DNA of 64,000 nt from Nocardia beijingensis NBRC 16342 (GCF_001612785.1 NZ_BDBC01000029.1:124001-188000); one strand, 5' to 3'; positions 8,239-17,587 are shown, counted from the first letter of the stretch. Program-made: numbers and translations. The notes: a model not told the origin generated them from the letters alone.

Positions 8239-9000
8239 CTACCGGCGCAGGTTGCGGTCGAACAGGGCCAGCAGTTCCCGGTAGTGCCGTTCGTCGGCCT
8301 CGGGGTCGTAAGCGGAAGTGTCGGCCTGGGTGAAGCCGTGCTGGGCCCGCTCGTAGACCTCGGTCCGGTGCCGGACGCCCGCGGCCTCGAGTGCCTTGTC
8401 GAACTGGGCGATGTGCTCCGCGGTCATGTGGTGATCCTCGCCCGCGTGGGCGAAATACAACTCGCCGGAGATGTTTCCGACGATCAGGTGCGGACTGTCC
8501 GGGGTGTCGGTGACGAGCGGTCCGCCGTGGAACCCGGCCACCGCGGCCACCCGCTCGGGGAACATCGCGGCGGCCAGCACCGCCAGCCGCGCACCCATGC
8601 AGTAGCCGGTGACGCCGATCTTCCCCGCGGCGACCAGCGGCGAGTCCGCCAGCCACGCGAGGTAGGCGGCGACATCGGAACGCAGGAGTTCCGGTGTCAG
8701 CTCACGAATCATCGGGAAGACCTGTTGGAAGATCTCCGGCCGCTCCGCTGGATCGATGAAATCCGGCAGGTCGACCACGGGCGCCCGCCCGTGCCGGTAG
8801 TAGGCGTTCGGCAACAGGACGGTGTAACCGTGACCGGCGATGCGATCGGCCAACGACCGCAGGCTGGGCCGCACCCCGAAACCGTCCTGGATCACCAGCA
8901 CGCCCGGATGAGCGGCGCCGTCGTCGGGGTAGGCGACATACGCGTCTGCGACACCATCGGCCGTGTGAATGTCGATCGTCCTACCGTGCACCGCAGTCAT
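8239..9000 (-). CDS. Dienelactone hydrolase family protein
   Basis: Predicted 253-residue cytoplasmic alpha/beta hydrolase of the dienelactone hydrolase family (PF01738). It has the LVIQDGFGVRPSLRSLADRIAGHGY opening region (family pattern of strand, loop and helix), the nucleophile elbow GYCMGARL with Cys, an acidic residue in the HAGEDHHM region, and a late His in QHGFT. The start is ATG 9000 with AGGAG upstream. Family members open lactone rings in chloroaromatic degradation, but many actinobacterial paralogues are general esterases. It stands 197 bp downstream of a SnoaL-like gene on the same strand and may be read separately. Confidence 0.85.
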   Translation of the reverse strand: MTAVHGRTIDIHTADGVADAYVAYPDDGAAHPGVLVIQDGFGVRPSLRSLADRIAGHGYTVLLPNAYYRHGRAPVVDLPDFIDPAERPEIFQQVFPMIRELTPELLRSDVAAYLAWLADSPLVAAGKIGVTGYCMGARLAVLAAAMFPERVAAVAGFHGGPLVTDTPDSPHLIVGNISGELYFAHAGEDHHMTAEHIAQFDKALEAAGVRHRTEVYERAQHGFTQADTSAYDPEADERHYRELLALFDRNLRR

Positions 9001-9197
9001 CGTCGAATTCTCCTGTCGCCTGGATCGTTTCGAACCTACCTCGAGCGGGATCGGCCGACTCGACGCGCTACCGTTGCCGGTGCATCGACCGTGGCCCCTT
9101 TCTCTGTCAGGCACCTGTGGCGGAGCGGACGATGCTCGTTCCTCCGCCGATCCAGGTAGCGCCCTCCGTGAAACCCGGTGTGGCACGGAATGAGCGA

Positions 9198-9572
9198 TTA
9201 CTGCTGCTGGTGTTCGTAGAAGGCGCGAACCTGGGCGGCGTGGCCGTGCTGGTCCAGCTCGACGACGTCGAGTACGCGATTGCCGTTCTCGCGCCGGTAG
9301 AGGAGGGCGTACCCGCCGGGGTTGGTCAGTAGTGCTTCTTCGGTGAAGGACAGTTCGGGCGCGAGTCGCAACCCCGATTCGAAGTGCTTGCGCAGTTCGG
9401 ACTTGCCGCGCAGTCTGCCATCGGGTTTGCCCCATCGGCGCGTCACTGTGGAGGCGACGAAGTCCACGTCGTCGGCGTAACAGGCCATGATGGCATCGAG
9501 GTCGCGTGCGTTCCATGCTGCCAGCCAGGCGTCGGCGTGGGCTCGAGCTTCCATATCCGCATTATCGACCAC
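9198..9572 (-). CDS. SnoaL/SgcJ-like NTF2-fold protein
   Basis: A small NTF2-fold protein of about 124 residues. HADAWLAAWNARDLDAIMACYADDVDFV is the family's N-terminal helix-helix-strand pattern, followed by a GKSELRKHFE segment and a C-terminal VVELDQHGHAAQVRAFY strand pair. Members include isomerases, cyclases, dehydratases and many proteins of unknown function. The GTG at 9572 lies 10 bp after the VWA stop, with a weak site; ATG 9554 is the alternative. The spacing suggests it is the last gene of the SWIM-MoxR-DUF5682-VWA operon. What it does there is unknown. Confidence 0.75.
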   Translation of the reverse strand: MVDNADMEARAHADAWLAAWNARDLDAIMACYADDVDFVASTVTRRWGKPDGRLRGKSELRKHFESGLRLAPELSFTEEALLTNPGGYALLYRRENGNRVLDVVELDQHGHAAQVRAFYEHQQQ

Positions 9573-9582
9573 GCCGCCTGCG

Positions 9583-10740
9583 CTAGTGCTGGGCGGCGTT
9601 GGCGTTGGCCCAGGTCTGGACGTCGCCGCGGTCGAGAGCCAGTGCCAGGAGCTCCGGGAACTTGTCGGGTGTGCAAGCGAAGGCCGGGATGCCGAGTCCG
9701 GCGAGGGCCGCGGCGTTGTCGTGGTCGAAGGCGGGGGCGCCGTCGTCGGAGAGCGCCAGCAGCACCACGACCTGGACGCCGGACCCCTGCAACGAGCGGA
9801 CGCGGCGCAGCATCTCGTCGCGGATGCCGCCCTCGTAGAGGTCGGAGATCAGGACGAAAAGCGTGTCGGCCGGGCGGGTGACCAGGGTCTGGCAGTAGGC
9901 GATGGCCCGGTTGATGTCGGTGCCGCCGCCGAGTTGCGTGCCGAACAGCACCTCCACCGGGTCGTCGAGTTTGTCGGTGAGGTCGACGATCTCGGTGTCG
10001 AAGACCACCAGCGCGGTGCGCAGCGACCGCATCGACGCGAGCACCGCGCCGAACACCGACGCGTACACGACGCTGGCGGCCATCGAACCGGATTGGTCGA
10101 TGGCCAGCACCACGTCCCGCCGCACCGCCTGGGCCTTGCGGCCGTAGCCGACCAGGCGTTCGGGCACCACGGTGCGATGCTCGGGCAGATAGGTGGCGAG
10201 ATTCTTGCGAATCGTGCGGTCCCAGTCGATATCCCGCAATTTCGGCCGGGTGACACGGGCGGCGCGATTCAGCGCGCCGGAGACCGCGGCGACGGTATGC
10301 GCCGCGATGCGCTGCTCGATCTCCCGCACCACCTTCTCCACCACCATGCGCGCGGTGGCCTTGGTGGTCTCCGGCATCACCCGGTTCAGGCTCAGCAAGG
10401 TGCCGACCAGGTGCACGTCCGGCTCCACCGCCTCGAGCAGCTCCGGCTCCAGCAGCAATTGAGTGAGATCGAGTCGCTCCACGGCGTCGCGTTGCATGAC
10501 CTCGACAACGGAGGCCGGAAAATAGCTGCGAATGTCACCGAGCCAGCGGGCCACGCGCGGCGCCGAACCCTGCAAACCGCCGGTGCGTTTGCCGGGTGAG
10601 GTCTCCTCATCGGTGTTGTACAGCGCCGACAGCGCCCGGTCCATGGCCGCGTCCGTGCCGGAGCCCAGCCCGCCGAGTCCTTCTTCCGCGGCCGCGCCGA
10701 GCACCAATCGCCAACGCCGGGACTGCGCTTCGTCGGTCAT
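9583..10740 (-). CDS. VWA domain protein of the MoxR-VWA cassette
   Basis: A 385-residue protein. The first 200 residues are alpha-helical and conserved in MoxR-linked VWA proteins (TDEETSPGKRTGGLQGSAPRV region). A von Willebrand A domain follows with a complete metal-ion site: D215-x-S217-x-S219 in AIDQSGSM, T274 in GGGTDIN and D300 in ISDLYEGG. No transmembrane segment or signal peptide, so cytoplasmic. MoxR ATPases and VWA partners work together as chaperone-like, metal-dependent assemblies. Here the MoxR gene lies two genes upstream and the SWIM protein heads the operon. ATG 10740 is chosen as the homology starts there; the frame stays open further upstream only because it crosses a repeat-rich spacer. 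Confidence 0.88.
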   Translation of the reverse strand: MTDEAQSRRWRLVLGAAAEEGLGGLGSGTDAAMDRALSALYNTDEETSPGKRTGGLQGSAPRVARWLGDIRSYFPASVVEVMQRDAVERLDLTQLLLEPELLEAVEPDVHLVGTLLSLNRVMPETTKATARMVVEKVVREIEQRIAAHTVAAVSGALNRAARVTRPKLRDIDWDRTIRKNLATYLPEHRTVVPERLVGYGRKAQAVRRDVVLAIDQSGSMAASVVYASVFGAVLASMRSLRTALVVFDTEIVDLTDKLDDPVEVLFGTQLGGGTDINRAIAYCQTLVTRPADTLFVLISDLYEGGIRDEMLRRVRSLQGSGVQVVVLLALSDDGAPAFDHDNAAALAGLGIPAFACTPDKFPELLALALDRGDVQTWANANAAQH

Positions 10741-10759
10741 GCGGCGCCCTTCCGAGTAT

Positions 10760-11158
10760 GAGCGGCGATCTCGCTGCGGTCTCGCCGGACTGCCTGTTCC
10801 CTCATGGTGTATCCGATCTCGGCACCCGGCGTGGTCGCGCTCCGCCGCCACCTCAGGGCCGGACTGCTCGTGCCGCGTCCTTTCCGGTATGCGCGGACGG
10901 CACGTGCAGACGCTGAGCTGCCGCCTCCGGTCCTGATCCGCTCGGACTCCCCGCCTTCGGGTGTGGGCGGAGCCTGCGTAGCAGTGCTGCGCTGCCGTCT
11001 GCGGGTCCGCTCGCTGGTGCAGGGCGCGCTTCGGGGATGGGCGGGGCCTTGCGCGGTGGTGCTGCGCTGTCGTCTGCGGACCTGGCGGCTCGTGCTCTGT
11101 GTGCTTTCGGTAGGGACGGCGTGGTGCTGCCGCGAGGCCGACCTCCATGCTCGGCCGC
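10760..11158 (-). repeat. Degenerate tandem repeats (~65-78 bp period) between the DUF5682 and VWA genes
   Basis: The spacer holds five to six imperfect copies of a unit. The clearest anchors on the plus strand are GTGCTGCGCTGCCGTCTGCG at 10984, the near-identical GTGCTGCGCTGTCGTCTGCG at 11059, GTGCTGCCGCG at 11124, a related GCTGAGCTGCCGCC at 10912 and GTCGCGCTCCGCCGCC near 10833, giving periods of about 65, 75, 74 and 78 bp. The leftward frame stays open through it but shows Arg/Gln/Pro-rich low-complexity sequence. I therefore read it as non-coding spacer within the operon, perhaps structured RNA. Confidence 0.6.
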
Positions 11159-13498
11159 TCATACCGTGACCCCCAGAATCTCCGCTGCCGCCCGCACCGC
11201 GACTGTGGCGCGATCGACGTCGATGCCCGCGGCGGCCGCCGTGGGGGACACCGATCCGCCGTCGCGCACCGCCTGCCCGATCGCGCGGCGCTCACCCGAT
11301 TCGAACGCGCCGAAGGTGCGGCGTAGCAGCGGCAGCGTCTCGACGAACGTGTCGTCGCCGAGGCCGCGCAGCCAGTCGTCGATGAGCCGCAGCAGTTCCC
11401 GATCGTGTACCAGCAGCAGGCCGCGACCGCCGAGGAAACCGTCGATCCACGCCGCCTTCGCCGCGGCGGTGGCGCCCACCGACAGCGCGGCGGCGAGCCT
11501 GCGCGCGGATTCGGCGTCATCGATGCGGCCCGCGTCGGCGAGCAAGCGGACCGCGCGCCCCACCAGCGCGCCGTGCACGTCGTCGCGGTCGGCGATCCGG
11601 CGCAGCGCGGCGAGCCACTCACCGGTGGCCCAGCCGTCGTCCCTGGTGTGGATGGCGGTGTGCGCCGCGTCCAGCAGACCGCGCAGTTCGGTGGCGGCGT
11701 CGGTATCCAATCCGGTGACCGCCGCGGGCAGGCCCGCGCAGATGCGCACCAGCAACCCGTCGGCCACGTGGGCCAGGGCTTTGGTGTCGGTGCCGCGCAC
11801 GTCGCCGTAGCGCAGCGTGCGGATCAGGCCGGGCAGCGCGGCCAGCAGGTGGGTGACGTCGTGGTCGAGCGCCGCGGTGGATTCCAGCCGGGCGATCAAT
11901 CCGTCGGTGGCGCCGCCCAGATCGGCCAGCAGCGCGACTTCCAGCGCTGCGGTCAATTCGCCGACCGAACGGTCCGAGCGGGTGGCGGTGTCGAGAATCT
12001 TCGCCTCCGCCGCGGTGCGGATGGTCGTGCCCCAGCGTGAGGCCTCGATGATCGAGATCGCGTACTCGGGATGCCATTGCAGCGTCCAGGTTTCCCGGAA
12101 GGTGCCGGTGCTGCGCACATCGCTGGTGGTGAGCGTGCCCCACTCGATGTCGAGCACCCGCAGCCGGTGCAGCAGGCGCGACCGCGCGACCTCGCGTTCC
12201 TTGCGCAGATCCAGGTCGACGGTGCGGATCGAAGGTTCCTGCTTCATCCGCAGCGATCGGATGGTGGCGCGCAGGTCGGCGTCCAGCGGCACGGTCGGCG
12301 TCTGCTCGGGAACGGCGCCCAGCGCCTCGCCGACGACGAGTTCGCCGATCACCAACCGCAGCATGGTCTCGTCGCCGCCGCACAGCACCGACCGGGTGGC
12401 CTCGGTGACCTCCGACAGACCGGCGAGCGGGCGACCGCGCAGCGCGGCGAGGGTGTCGGCGAGCCGGACGGCCTCGATGACATGCGCGCTGGAGACCGGC
12501 AGATCGTGAGCGCGCAGCACACCGGCGACCTTGGTCAGCCAGCGGGCGATCGGCCGCTCGGTGGCGGTGAACAGGTGGTGGTACCAGCCCGGCGAGGTGA
12601 CGCCCGCGCCGTAACCGGACGTCGTGGACAACCGCGAATGCGTCCACGGCACCCAGGTGAGCTTGGCTTTGGCCTTCGGCAGACCCTTGAGCAACCGGGC
12701 ATCGGGCGCGGCGGGACCGAGCGCCCCGGTGAGCGCGGGCGCATGCCACGCACCGCACACCACCGCCAGCCGCACCGCGCCGTCTTTGAGCGCCTTGCGC
12801 ATCGTCTGGCGCATATAGGCCTCGCGCCGCAGGGTGTGGGCGTCGACGACGAGGGGCTCTGGCGGTTCTGGCACGAGGGTCGGTTCGGCGACCGCCTCCG
12901 CGACCGAATCCAACTCCGGTGCGGTGGCATTCGTTGATCCATCCGGTGCCGGCCGCACGGTCGGAGGTCGGTCGCTCGCGGCGCGACCGCCACCCGATTC
13001 GGCAGATTCCCGCAGCGCCCCCATCGCCTCGGTGATCGCGTCGAACGCGTCGGCGTCCGGCACCGATTCCACGACGGCGTCCCACCAGCGTTCGGCGTCG
13101 TCGTAGCCGCCGGCCGCGGCGAGCGCGGCGAGTGGATCGAAGCGGTCGCCGGGCTCGTCCTCCGTCGCGAGCGTGACGCTCGCGGGCAGATCGCAGAACC
13201 GCACGGGCACCTCGTGGTCGGCGGCGTAGCGCAGCGCCTGCCATTCGGGGGAGAACACCGCGTACGGCCAGAACGCGGCCTTGGCGGGGGCGTCGGGAAC
13301 GTACGCCAGCAGCGCGACCGGCGGGGTCATCCCCTCCGCCGCGACGAAGCCGACCAGCGGATCGGCGTCGGCGGGCCCCTCGATCAGGATCATGTCGGGG
13401 CGGAACCGCGCCAGGGCCAGCCGCAGCGAGCGCGCCGAGCCGGGACCATGGTGGCGGATGCCGAAAACCCTGGTCACGGGGGCTGGTTCGGAGGTCAC
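11159..13498 (-). CDS. DUF5682 family protein
   Basis: A 779-residue protein of the DUF5682 family, whose members occur next to MoxR and VWA genes. The N terminus FGIRHHGPGSARSL and the IEGPADADPLV segment are hallmark motifs; they, with RFCDLPAS and a later VVCGAWHAPALTG, resemble the fold of erythromycin-esterase/TraB-like enzymes, so a metal-dependent hydrolase is possible but unproven. Residues about 200-245 are a low-complexity Pro/Ala/Glu linker. The C-terminal half is helical. GTG 13498 overlaps the MoxR stop by four bases (GTGA), which means translational coupling. Its position between the ATPase and VWA genes marks it as a fixed part of the cassette. Function unknown. Confidence 0.85.
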   Translation of the reverse strand: MTSEPAPVTRVFGIRHHGPGSARSLRLALARFRPDMILIEGPADADPLVGFVAAEGMTPPVALLAYVPDAPAKAAFWPYAVFSPEWQALRYAADHEVPVRFCDLPASVTLATEDEPGDRFDPLAALAAAGGYDDAERWWDAVVESVPDADAFDAITEAMGALRESAESGGGRAASDRPPTVRPAPDGSTNATAPELDSVAEAVAEPTLVPEPPEPLVVDAHTLRREAYMRQTMRKALKDGAVRLAVVCGAWHAPALTGALGPAAPDARLLKGLPKAKAKLTWVPWTHSRLSTTSGYGAGVTSPGWYHHLFTATERPIARWLTKVAGVLRAHDLPVSSAHVIEAVRLADTLAALRGRPLAGLSEVTEATRSVLCGGDETMLRLVIGELVVGEALGAVPEQTPTVPLDADLRATIRSLRMKQEPSIRTVDLDLRKEREVARSRLLHRLRVLDIEWGTLTTSDVRSTGTFRETWTLQWHPEYAISIIEASRWGTTIRTAAEAKILDTATRSDRSVGELTAALEVALLADLGGATDGLIARLESTAALDHDVTHLLAALPGLIRTLRYGDVRGTDTKALAHVADGLLVRICAGLPAAVTGLDTDAATELRGLLDAAHTAIHTRDDGWATGEWLAALRRIADRDDVHGALVGRAVRLLADAGRIDDAESARRLAAALSVGATAAAKAAWIDGFLGGRGLLLVHDRELLRLIDDWLRGLGDDTFVETLPLLRRTFGAFESGERRAIGQAVRDGGSVSPTAAAAGIDVDRATVAVRAAAEILGVTV

Positions 13499-14595
13499 CC
13501 GGTGACCTCGCGGCAGGCGCGGTAGAAGTCCGCCCAGTCCGGTCGCTCGCGAACCACGGCCTCCAGATACTCCGTCCACACCACGGCGTCGGCCACCGGA
13601 TCCTTGATCACCGAGCCGAGCACCGCGCCAGCGATATCGGAGGCGCGCAGCACACCGTCACCGAAGTGCGCCGAGAGCGCGATGCCGTTGGTGATCACCG
13701 AGATCGCCTCGGCCGTCGACAGCGTCCCGGACGGCGACTTCAGCTTGGTCCGGCCGTCGGCCGTGCTGCCCGAGCGCAGCTCGCGGAAGACCCGCACCAC
13801 CCGTCGCACCTCTTCGGCCGCCGCGGGCACGGCGGGCAGTTCCAGCGCGGAACCGAGTTGCTCGACCCGCCTGCTGACGATGGCGACCTCCTCGTCCTCG
13901 CTCGCGGGCAGCGGCAGCACCACCGTATTGAACCGGCGGCGCAACGCGGAGGACAACTCGTTCACTCCGCGGTCGCGATCGTTGGCGGTGGCGATGACGT
14001 TGAAGCCCTTGGCCGCCTGCACCTCCGTGCCGAGTTCCGGCAGCGGCAGTGTCTTTTCGGACAGGATGGTGATCAGCGCGTCCTGCACGTCCGACGGGAT
14101 GCGGGTGAGCTCTTCGATCCTGGCGATGGAGCCGGTCCGCATGGCCGTGAGCACCGGCGACGGGACCAGCGCCGCGTCGCTCGGCCCTTCCGCGAGCAAC
14201 CGCGCGTAGTTCCAGCCGTAGCGGATCGCCTCCTCCGCCGTGCCCGAGGTGCCCTGCACCAGCAGCGTCGACGCACCGCTGATGGCAGCGGAGAGATGCT
14301 CCGACACCCACGTTTTGGCGGTGCCTGGCACGCCGAGCAGCAGCAGCGCCCGGTCGGTGGCCAGCGTCGCGACCGCCACCTCCATGAGCCTGCGCGGGCC
14401 GACGTACTTCGGGGTGATCACGGCGCCGTCGGGCAGGGTGCCACCGAGCAGGTAGGTGACCACCGCCCAGGGCGACAACCGCCACGACGGCGGGCGGGGC
14501 CGGTCGTCGGCGGCGGCGAGGGCGCGCAGCTCGTCGGCATACGCCTGTTCGGCGTGGGGGCGCAGCAGGCCGGGCGTCGGGTCGGTGGTGGTCAC
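13495..14595 (-). CDS. MoxR-family AAA+ ATPase
   Basis: A 366-residue AAA+ ATPase of the MoxR group. It shows Walker A GVPGTAKT (residues 88-95), a Walker B-like IARIEEL (E161-E162, with Glu where most have Asp), a helix-2 insert region AEEAIRYGWNYARLLAEGP, sensor 1 VIATAND and an arginine-finger region LRRRFNTV. MoxR ATPases remodel or activate partners holding VWA domains; the partner here should be the VWA protein two genes downstream. GTG 14595 overlaps the SWIM stop by four bases, and its own stop overlaps the DUF5682 start, so SWIM, MoxR and DUF5682 are translated as a chain. Such cassettes have been proposed as NTP-driven conflict or defence systems; that is inference here. Confidence 0.9.
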   Translation of the reverse strand: MTTTDPTPGLLRPHAEQAYADELRALAAADDRPRPPSWRLSPWAVVTYLLGGTLPDGAVITPKYVGPRRLMEVAVATLATDRALLLLGVPGTAKTWVSEHLSAAISGASTLLVQGTSGTAEEAIRYGWNYARLLAEGPSDAALVPSPVLTAMRTGSIARIEELTRIPSDVQDALITILSEKTLPLPELGTEVQAAKGFNVIATANDRDRGVNELSSALRRRFNTVVLPLPASEDEEVAIVSRRVEQLGSALELPAVPAAAEEVRRVVRVFRELRSGSTADGRTKLKSPSGTLSTAEAISVITNGIALSAHFGDGVLRASDIAGAVLGSVIKDPVADAVVWTEYLEAVVRERPDWADFYRACREVTG

Positions 14596-17456
14596 TGCAA
14601 CTCCTCGAGCATCATCGAGCGGTGGTTGAGGTCATGGGCGAGCTGGTCGAAGGCCCGCTCCCAGGCGGGATCGTCGCATTTGCGGGCCACCGCGGACAGC
14701 GTGCTCGCGGCGGCGACGGGGAGGTGGACCGAGGCCGCGGCGAGCAGTGACCGGTGCGCGTTCGGCGCCGCGCCGTGCGTCTCGGGCCGCCGCGCCGCCG
14801 CCCGCGCCCGCTCGAACAGCAGCAGCACCACGTGCTGGGCCAGCGCTTGCGGCCACGGATGGCCCATCGCGGGCAGCAGCGCCTCGATCTCCGACAGCCA
14901 CGAGCCGTCCAGCCGCACCAGGTGCGCGGTCCGGTCCGGCAGCGGAAGCAGCGCGAACAGCTCGCGCCTGCGCAGCATCGCCAGGTCGGTGGGCACGCCC
15001 GCTTCGAACAGCGCTCGCGCCCACGCCGAGTCGCGTTGGGCCAGTGCGGCGTCCACCCAGCCGTCGAAGATCGGCTGCCGGAACCGGTCTTCGATCGTGG
15101 CGCGCACCGCCTGCTGTGGCGTGCCGAGCACACCGGCCCAGTGCGTCAGCGGGGTCGCGGCGACCACCTGCCGCAGCCGGGCCGCGGACACGTCGGGCGC
15201 GCCGTTCCAGCGGTAGGCGAATTCGACGGTGCGATCGGTGATCCCGTCGCGCTGCGCGGCGGCGTCGGGCCGGTCCGGCATCGTGAGCACCACGTTCGTG
15301 TGCCGCATCCGGTGCTCGGCGCGGATCCATGCGCTCGCCCGCGCGCGCATCCGCTGCGAGAACGCCGATCCCGGCAGCAGCGCGAGCAGTCCGGCGGCGG
15401 TGCGGCGCACGTCGGCGCGCCGGTCGTCCAGCGCCGTTTCCAGCAGGGGCTCGTCGTCCTCGCCGAGTCCGTCGGCGAGCACGGCCAGCAGTTCGGCCTT
15501 CAGCGGCCCGGATTCCTTCGGCCACGCCGCGGTGAGTTCCGCTCGCGCCGCGCCCGGGTCGGCGCGCCGGAGGTCTGCGAGCCAATCGCGCCGCTCGGGT
15601 GGCCGTCCGAAAAGCCAGGTGTCCGAGGATGATTCGGCGGACGGCTGCCGCACCAGATCACGCCACGCCGGATGCCGGGCCGCCAGCCAGCTGCCGCGAG
15701 TGCCGGCGAGGCGCAGCAGCGACTCGCGCAAAGTCGCGTTGATCCGCGCGTGCTCGAGCAATTGCTCGCACAGCGCGTCGGGCGCTCGATAATCGTGCGG
15801 TCGCGCCGCCTCGAACCATTCGGGCAGGAACGCCGAGCGTTCCCGGAGCATGCGCGCCAGGCGGTCGGCTGCGGGGCGCGGAAGCGACGGACGGGGATCG
15901 TCCGCCGCGGGCTCCGGCGCCGCCGCGGTGGCAGGCGCTACCCCGCCGCGCGTGTAGAGGTCGTGCAGCGCGGCGGTTTCGAGCAACCGCAACGCGGGAT
16001 CATGCGGCAACCGCTCGGCCGCTCGCGCGATCGGGGGCGCCAGCGTCGCGAGATCCGGGGCACGACGTGCGGTGCCGAGCAACGCGACGGAGGTGAGACC
16101 CGCGCTGCCGGTCGGCGCCGCCTGCGGAGGGGCCGTGTCGGGCACGAAGGTCTCGGTGTTCGCCAGATCGATCACCTCACCCGCGGTGAACACCGAGATC
16201 GGCTCCAAACCGTCGGCGCTCCACTCGCCGGCCACCGTCACCGGATGACCGCCGGAGACCGCCAGCAGCGTCCACGGTTGTTCACCGGGCCGGATCGGCA
16301 GCGCGGTTCCGTCGGATTCGGTGACGTACCAGCCCTGTTCGGTGCGGGTGGGCACCACATCGGTCAGCAGCATCGGCCACGAGCGCAGCCACGGATCGGC
16401 GCCGAGCGCGGACGCGTGCGCGGCCAGCGCGGCGGCGACGGTGGCCCGGTGGTCGCTGTCGGCGGGCAGCGTGGTGAACGGTTCCGCGGCGCTGTGCCGT
16501 TCGCCCCACAGCGCGCGCAGCGGCGCGGCGCCCGGATAGAAATGCAGCTGCGCGTCGGCCAGTTGCCCCAGGGCGGGAACGTCGGCGGGAAAACCAGGGG
16601 AGCCGAAGGAATGGTCGACCACCACCGCCCAGCGCCTGCTTTCGCGCCCGTACAACCAGGTGCGCCGGGTGTAGAGGCGCTCGTCCTCGGTGATCCGCGA
16701 GCCGAACACCATCCATCGGTCGCGGACCGGAGCTTCGGCGCGCACCGCCTCGGCCGGATTGGGATAGCCGACGTGGGTGCGGATGCTGGCGCGCAGCGCG
16801 GGCGGCGCCGCGTCGAGCTGCCGGTGCGCGGCGACCAACAGGTGCATGCGCGCGTACTCGCGCAGCACCACCTCCGGCCAGTCGGTTCTGGTGGCCACGG
16901 CGGCCGGGAGCCTGCGCAGGGCGGAAGCGAGGCCGGGAGCCTGCGCGTCGACCATCCTGGCGGCCACGGCCTCGAAGGCGCGATAGGAGCGATCGACCTG
17001 CGCGAGCCCGGTGCGCACCTGATCCCCGAGCCAGACGTCGAGTTCCTCCAACCCCGCCGTCACCCGCACCCGGCGCTGTTCGGCCGTGGCCGGGCTCGGG
17101 ATGCGTGGCCGGTCGGCGGTGGCGGCGGCCCGCGCCGTGCGGCCGCCGATCCAGGCAGCCGCGTAGTCCGCGGTCTCCGGCGCGACGGCGACCTCGCCCG
17201 CGGACCAGCGCAGCAACAGCGACAGCGCGTGCTTGCAGGGGAACTTGCGGCTCGGGCAGGAGCACCGGTACGCCGGGCCGGACAGGTCGACGATCGTCTG
17301 ATAAGGCGTGGCGCCGCTGCCCTGGCACCGGCCCCACAGCGCCGTGCCGTGCTGCCCGCACTCGCGCCAGCGGCCCACCAGCTTGCGCGCCGCCGACAGC
17401 GAATTCGCGTCCGGCGCCAGCGCCGTGACCTGCGCTTCGGTCCACGGCGTTGTCAT
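14592..17456 (-). CDS. SWIM zinc-finger protein fused to a DUF5691-like region
   Basis: A 954-residue protein and the first gene of the operon. Residues 65-76 form a SWIM zinc finger, C65-x-C67-x6-C74-x-H76 (CSCPSRKFPCKH), a DNA- or protein-binding element. A central region has no clear domain. From about residue 565 the TSVALLGTARRAPDL, AALHDLYTRGG, LPEWFEAA and RGSWLAARHPAW segments match what I know of DUF5691, a helical repeat-like domain found beside MoxR/VWA genes. ATG 17456 is used because the region upstream to 17846, though open, has no protein-like character. The 437 bp upstream separate it from the divergent SMC-like gene. Confidence 0.85.
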   Translation of the reverse strand: MTTPWTEAQVTALAPDANSLSAARKLVGRWRECGQHGTALWGRCQGSGATPYQTIVDLSGPAYRCSCPSRKFPCKHALSLLLRWSAGEVAVAPETADYAAAWIGGRTARAAATADRPRIPSPATAEQRRVRVTAGLEELDVWLGDQVRTGLAQVDRSYRAFEAVAARMVDAQAPGLASALRRLPAAVATRTDWPEVVLREYARMHLLVAAHRQLDAAPPALRASIRTHVGYPNPAEAVRAEAPVRDRWMVFGSRITEDERLYTRRTWLYGRESRRWAVVVDHSFGSPGFPADVPALGQLADAQLHFYPGAAPLRALWGERHSAAEPFTTLPADSDHRATVAAALAAHASALGADPWLRSWPMLLTDVVPTRTEQGWYVTESDGTALPIRPGEQPWTLLAVSGGHPVTVAGEWSADGLEPISVFTAGEVIDLANTETFVPDTAPPQAAPTGSAGLTSVALLGTARRAPDLATLAPPIARAAERLPHDPALRLLETAALHDLYTRGGVAPATAAAPEPAADDPRPSLPRPAADRLARMLRERSAFLPEWFEAARPHDYRAPDALCEQLLEHARINATLRESLLRLAGTRGSWLAARHPAWRDLVRQPSAESSSDTWLFGRPPERRDWLADLRRADPGAARAELTAAWPKESGPLKAELLAVLADGLGEDDEPLLETALDDRRADVRRTAAGLLALLPGSAFSQRMRARASAWIRAEHRMRHTNVVLTMPDRPDAAAQRDGITDRTVEFAYRWNGAPDVSAARLRQVVAATPLTHWAGVLGTPQQAVRATIEDRFRQPIFDGWVDAALAQRDSAWARALFEAGVPTDLAMLRRRELFALLPLPDRTAHLVRLDGSWLSEIEALLPAMGHPWPQALAQHVVLLLFERARAAARRPETHGAAPNAHRSLLAAASVHLPVAAASTLSAVARKCDDPAWERAFDQLAHDLNHRSMMLEELQ

Positions 17457-17564
17457 CGGCCCGCTCCGGCTCGCTGCTGCCTCATCGCCTTCCTTCGCTG
17501 CTCGGTTGACCGGATTTCTACCCCAGCGCACCGACAAGTGTCGCCACCGGTGCGGCCGCGCGCA

Positions 17565-17587
17565 CGGAACCGCTTGTGCCGGTTCCG
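17565..17587. promoter_or_regulatory. 8-bp inverted repeat in the divergent region between SWIM and SMC-like genes
   Basis: CGGAACCG and CGGTTCCG are separated by CTTGTGC, 109 bp upstream of the SWIM start and about 300 bp upstream of the SMC-like start. It could be an operator for one or both divergent units. The rest of 17457-17893 holds no supportable gene. Confidence 0.4.

Noticed and set aside
10741..11622. N-terminal extension of the VWA protein through the spacer and into DUF5682
   Set aside because: The frame is open, but the residues are Arg/Gln/Pro-rich and repeat-derived; homology starts at ATG 10740.
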